Positions 6,914 through 8,358 of a stretch of DNA of 8,358 bases are shown one piece after another. How positions within the stretch are numbered: position 1 is the stretch's first letter; each line of letters opens with the position of its first letter. The notes below the pieces were generated by a model. That model was given only the letters and a program-made list of their open reading frames with translations, was not told the origin of the DNA and searched no databases. Source of the DNA: Phycisphaerae bacterium (GTDB lineage: Bacteria; Planctomycetota; Phycisphaerae; Phycisphaerales; SM1A02); contig JABJQE010000330.1 in the NCBI GenBank assembly GCA_018663565.1, forward strand, positions 1 through 8,358, given 5' to 3'. Position numbers and translations under genes: made by a program.

Positions 6914-7189
6914 CTGTGAGCAATGGATAGTGAAGAGAACGAACAGAACCTGCCCTTCACATCGTTCGATTTGCGGTCCGACTGAGCACGGAATCGACGC
7001 TTGGCGCCTAACAATGGCATCTTCTTACCCGCACAAACCGCAGAGACGGCGCGGCCCGGGGGCCGGTCCCCGGAGGTCCGTCCCCGCCTCGGGTCCAGAG
7101 CATCTTGCTATCAGTTCAAGAACTCCTACTGTCCTGCTCGACAGCTCAAAACCGCGCCGGGCCAAGCTCCGTGTACGACGATGGCGTAT
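6914..7189. other. Gene-free gap between the protease and diguanylate cyclase genes
   Basis: This is the only long stretch without a convincing gene. It should hold the promoter and leader of the diguanylate cyclase gene, read leftward, but I cannot pick out a convincing -35/-10 pair. It contains a GC-rich patch with a stable hairpin (7056-7073) and a 40-codon minus-strand frame (7020-6898) of doubtful status. Plus-strand frames across it look like chance reading, with composition unlike the neighbouring proteins. Confidence 0.45.
7056..7073 (-). terminator. Strong GC hairpin after the RseP-like gene, possible terminator or leader structure
   Basis: A perfect 6-bp stem, CCGGGG with CCCCGG (plus strand 7056-7061 and 7068-7073), encloses a 6-base loop. 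It lies about 117 bases after the stop of the protease gene as transcribed on the minus strand. No T-tract follows it in that direction, so it may be a Rho-assisted end, an RNA-stabilising structure or part of the leader of the next gene. A competing fold (GGCC 7053-7056 with 7061-7064) uses some of the same bases. Confidence 0.3.
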
Positions 7190-8358
7190 TCAACCAAGCA
7201 AGCGGGCAATGTCGTTGAAGAAAGTCACGACGAAGGCGGTGCCGATGAGCAGGAGGCCGAGCATCATGGCGGCGTTCTGGAAGCCAACTGAAGGCGGACG
7301 GCCCTTGATCTTTTCGTAGATCAAGAACAAGAACATGCCGCCGTCCACAATGGGCAGAGGCAAGAAGTTGAGCACTGCAAGATTCACACTGATGATGGCC
7401 AAGAAGAAGATCAGATAGGTGAACCCTCGGTCGGCCACCTTCGTGCCGATGTGCACAATGCCAACTGGTCCATGCAGTTGATCCACGCCCACGGACCCTC
7501 GAACAAGACGATCTATCGTCAGATACGTCAGCTCGATGAACTTCCAGGACTCGCGGGCCCCCATCACAATGGCCGCAAGCGGATTCTCACCACTGCTTCG
7601 CACCACATAGATCGGATCGAAATACATCGCAGAGATCGACGGTTGCCATGTCAGCGCAGCAATATGATCCCGCTGCTGGATAGTCACTGGCAGTGTGATG
7701 TGACGCAGATCGTTCGCAGGCACAGGATTCTCGAGCACGACCTCAATCGAAGCCTGTCCCGCCGCTGCCGCCGCGTGAAACTGCGACCACACATCACGCC
7801 ACGACGACACGCCATGCCCGTTCACCGATACCCATCGAGTTCCTGGCAAAATTCCATCTGGAATTTCGCTTGCAACAGTTCGTACTTCGCCATCTTTCCC
7901 GTGCACAGCCTTCATCGGCATCGCCAAGAGCGGCGTGTCCCAGGCATACCCCGGGAAGACCTCGGCCTTGGGAACAGGGTTGACCAACCCAGACCGCGAC
8001 ACACGCATCTCTACATCAAGCACGCTTCCGTCACGCAAGACACGCACGGGGAGCGTATGACCGGTGGTTGCAGCGATCGCTTCCCGGAACCCTCGCATAC
8101 GTGGTGACAAGACGCCGCCGCACGCAAGAATCACATCACCCTCTTTCAGCACCCCCTCGTTGACACTGCCATCGACCAAACGATTGATACGAACGAGCGG
8201 CACGAATCCGCCAATTCCCTCCTCAAACCCAATCACAGTCTGCGTGGTTGCGTCGGGGTACCGCAGCAACTCCCACGTTGGGCGGGCCTGCAAGAGAGCA
8301 CTCGTTGTGTCCTTGCCCCGTGTCCAGATGCTCGCAAGACCAGCGTCACCCGCAGCTA
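7190..8358 (-). CDS. RseP-type site-2 intramembrane metalloprotease (M50), C-terminal portion; 5' end outside the window
   Basis: The frame stays open to the right edge, so 388 C-terminal residues are visible and the true start lies beyond; TTG at 8293 is only an internal codon. RseP cleaves membrane proteins inside the bilayer, classically the anti-sigma factor RseA in the envelope stress response. Two PDZ-like domains can be seen, one around 8180-7990 (EGVLKEGDVILACGG) and one around 7870-7720 (IPDGILPGTRWVSVNG). The family motif QLHGPVGIVHIG is at about 7480-7445. The C-terminal catalytic motif NFLPLPIVDGG, whose Asp codon is at 7343-7345 and ligates zinc, sits inside a membrane helix (about 7426-7355). 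A last helix (AMMLGLLLIGTAFVVTFF) lies near 7270-7215. The zinc HExxH motif should be in the missing N-terminal part. The substrate cannot be told from the window. Confidence 0.92.
   Translation of the reverse strand, partial: AAGDAGLASIWTRGKDTTSALLQARPTWELLRYPDATTQTVIGFEEGIGGFVPLVRINRLVDGSVNEGVLKEGDVILACGGVLSPRMRGFREAIAATTGHTLPVRVLRDGSVLDVEMRVSRSGLVNPVPKAEVFPGYAWDTPLLAMPMKAVHGKDGEVRTVASEIPDGILPGTRWVSVNGHGVSSWRDVWSQFHAAAAAGQASIEVVLENPVPANDLRHITLPVTIQQRDHIAALTWQPSISAMYFDPIYVVRSSGENPLAAIVMGARESWKFIELTYLTIDRLVRGSVGVDQLHGPVGIVHIGTKVADRGFTYLIFFLAIISVNLAVLNFLPLPIVDGGMFLFLIYEKIKGRPPSVGFQNAAMMLGLLLIGTAFVVTFFNDIARLLG

Noticed and set aside
6930..7319. Plus-strand frames spanning the gap and the 3' end of the protease gene
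   Set aside because: They run antisense into a supported gene, have no clear ribosome-binding site and show biased composition with no recognisable domain.
7849..7866. Perfect 7-bp inverted repeat AAATTCC-ATCT-GGAATTT
   Set aside because: It lies inside the protease reading frame at the codons for EIPDGI of a PDZ domain, so it is likely a by-product of coding, not an operator or terminator.
7451..8107. Plus-strand open frame of 218 codons opposite the RseP-like gene
   Set aside because: It is rich in Arg, His and Pro and lacks recognisable motifs, while the minus strand encodes a well-supported protease.

Overview
The window looks like a dense stretch of chromosome from a Gram-negative-type (diderm) bacterium. 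The GC-rich codon use, the gene order and the style of the proteins (a long repeat-built LptC/LptA-like protein, a stand-alone nuoC, a PDZ-type site-2 protease) suggest a planctomycete, perhaps Phycisphaerae. That placement is inference from gene character, not from a marker gene. No mobile element, CRISPR array, integrase or phage gene is visible.

Layout. Positions 1-5146 form one plus-strand gene train with almost no spacing: the 3' end of an HslV/proteasome-like peptidase gene; a 1206-residue membrane-anchored LptC-LptA-like protein whose start overlaps the previous stop (ATGA); nuoC (respiratory complex I, 30 kDa subunit); and queE (7-carboxy-7-deazaguanine synthase). A tRNA-Leu(GAG) gene follows at 5200-5285, then smpB at 5343-5840, the protein partner of tmRNA in ribosome rescue. 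From 5837 to the right edge everything is on the minus strand: a diguanylate cyclase with a degenerate receiver domain (5837-6901), a 288-base gene-free gap with a strong GC hairpin, and the C-terminal part of an RseP-type intramembrane protease (7190-8358, running off the window).

How the genes fit together. Two genes point to the cell envelope: the LptC/LptA-like protein probably carries lipopolysaccharide or a similar lipid across the periplasm, and the RseP-like protease probably works in envelope stress signalling or membrane protein turnover. Three elements concern translation: queE (tRNA queuosine), tRNA-Leu and smpB. NuoC is respiratory and the diguanylate cyclase makes c-di-GMP. This is mostly a housekeeping neighbourhood and not a dedicated defence or biosynthesis island. 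The most unusual item is the very long LptC-LptA-like protein, which appears to be a lipid-bridge protein made of one LptC-like domain followed by about five LptA-like units on a single chain.
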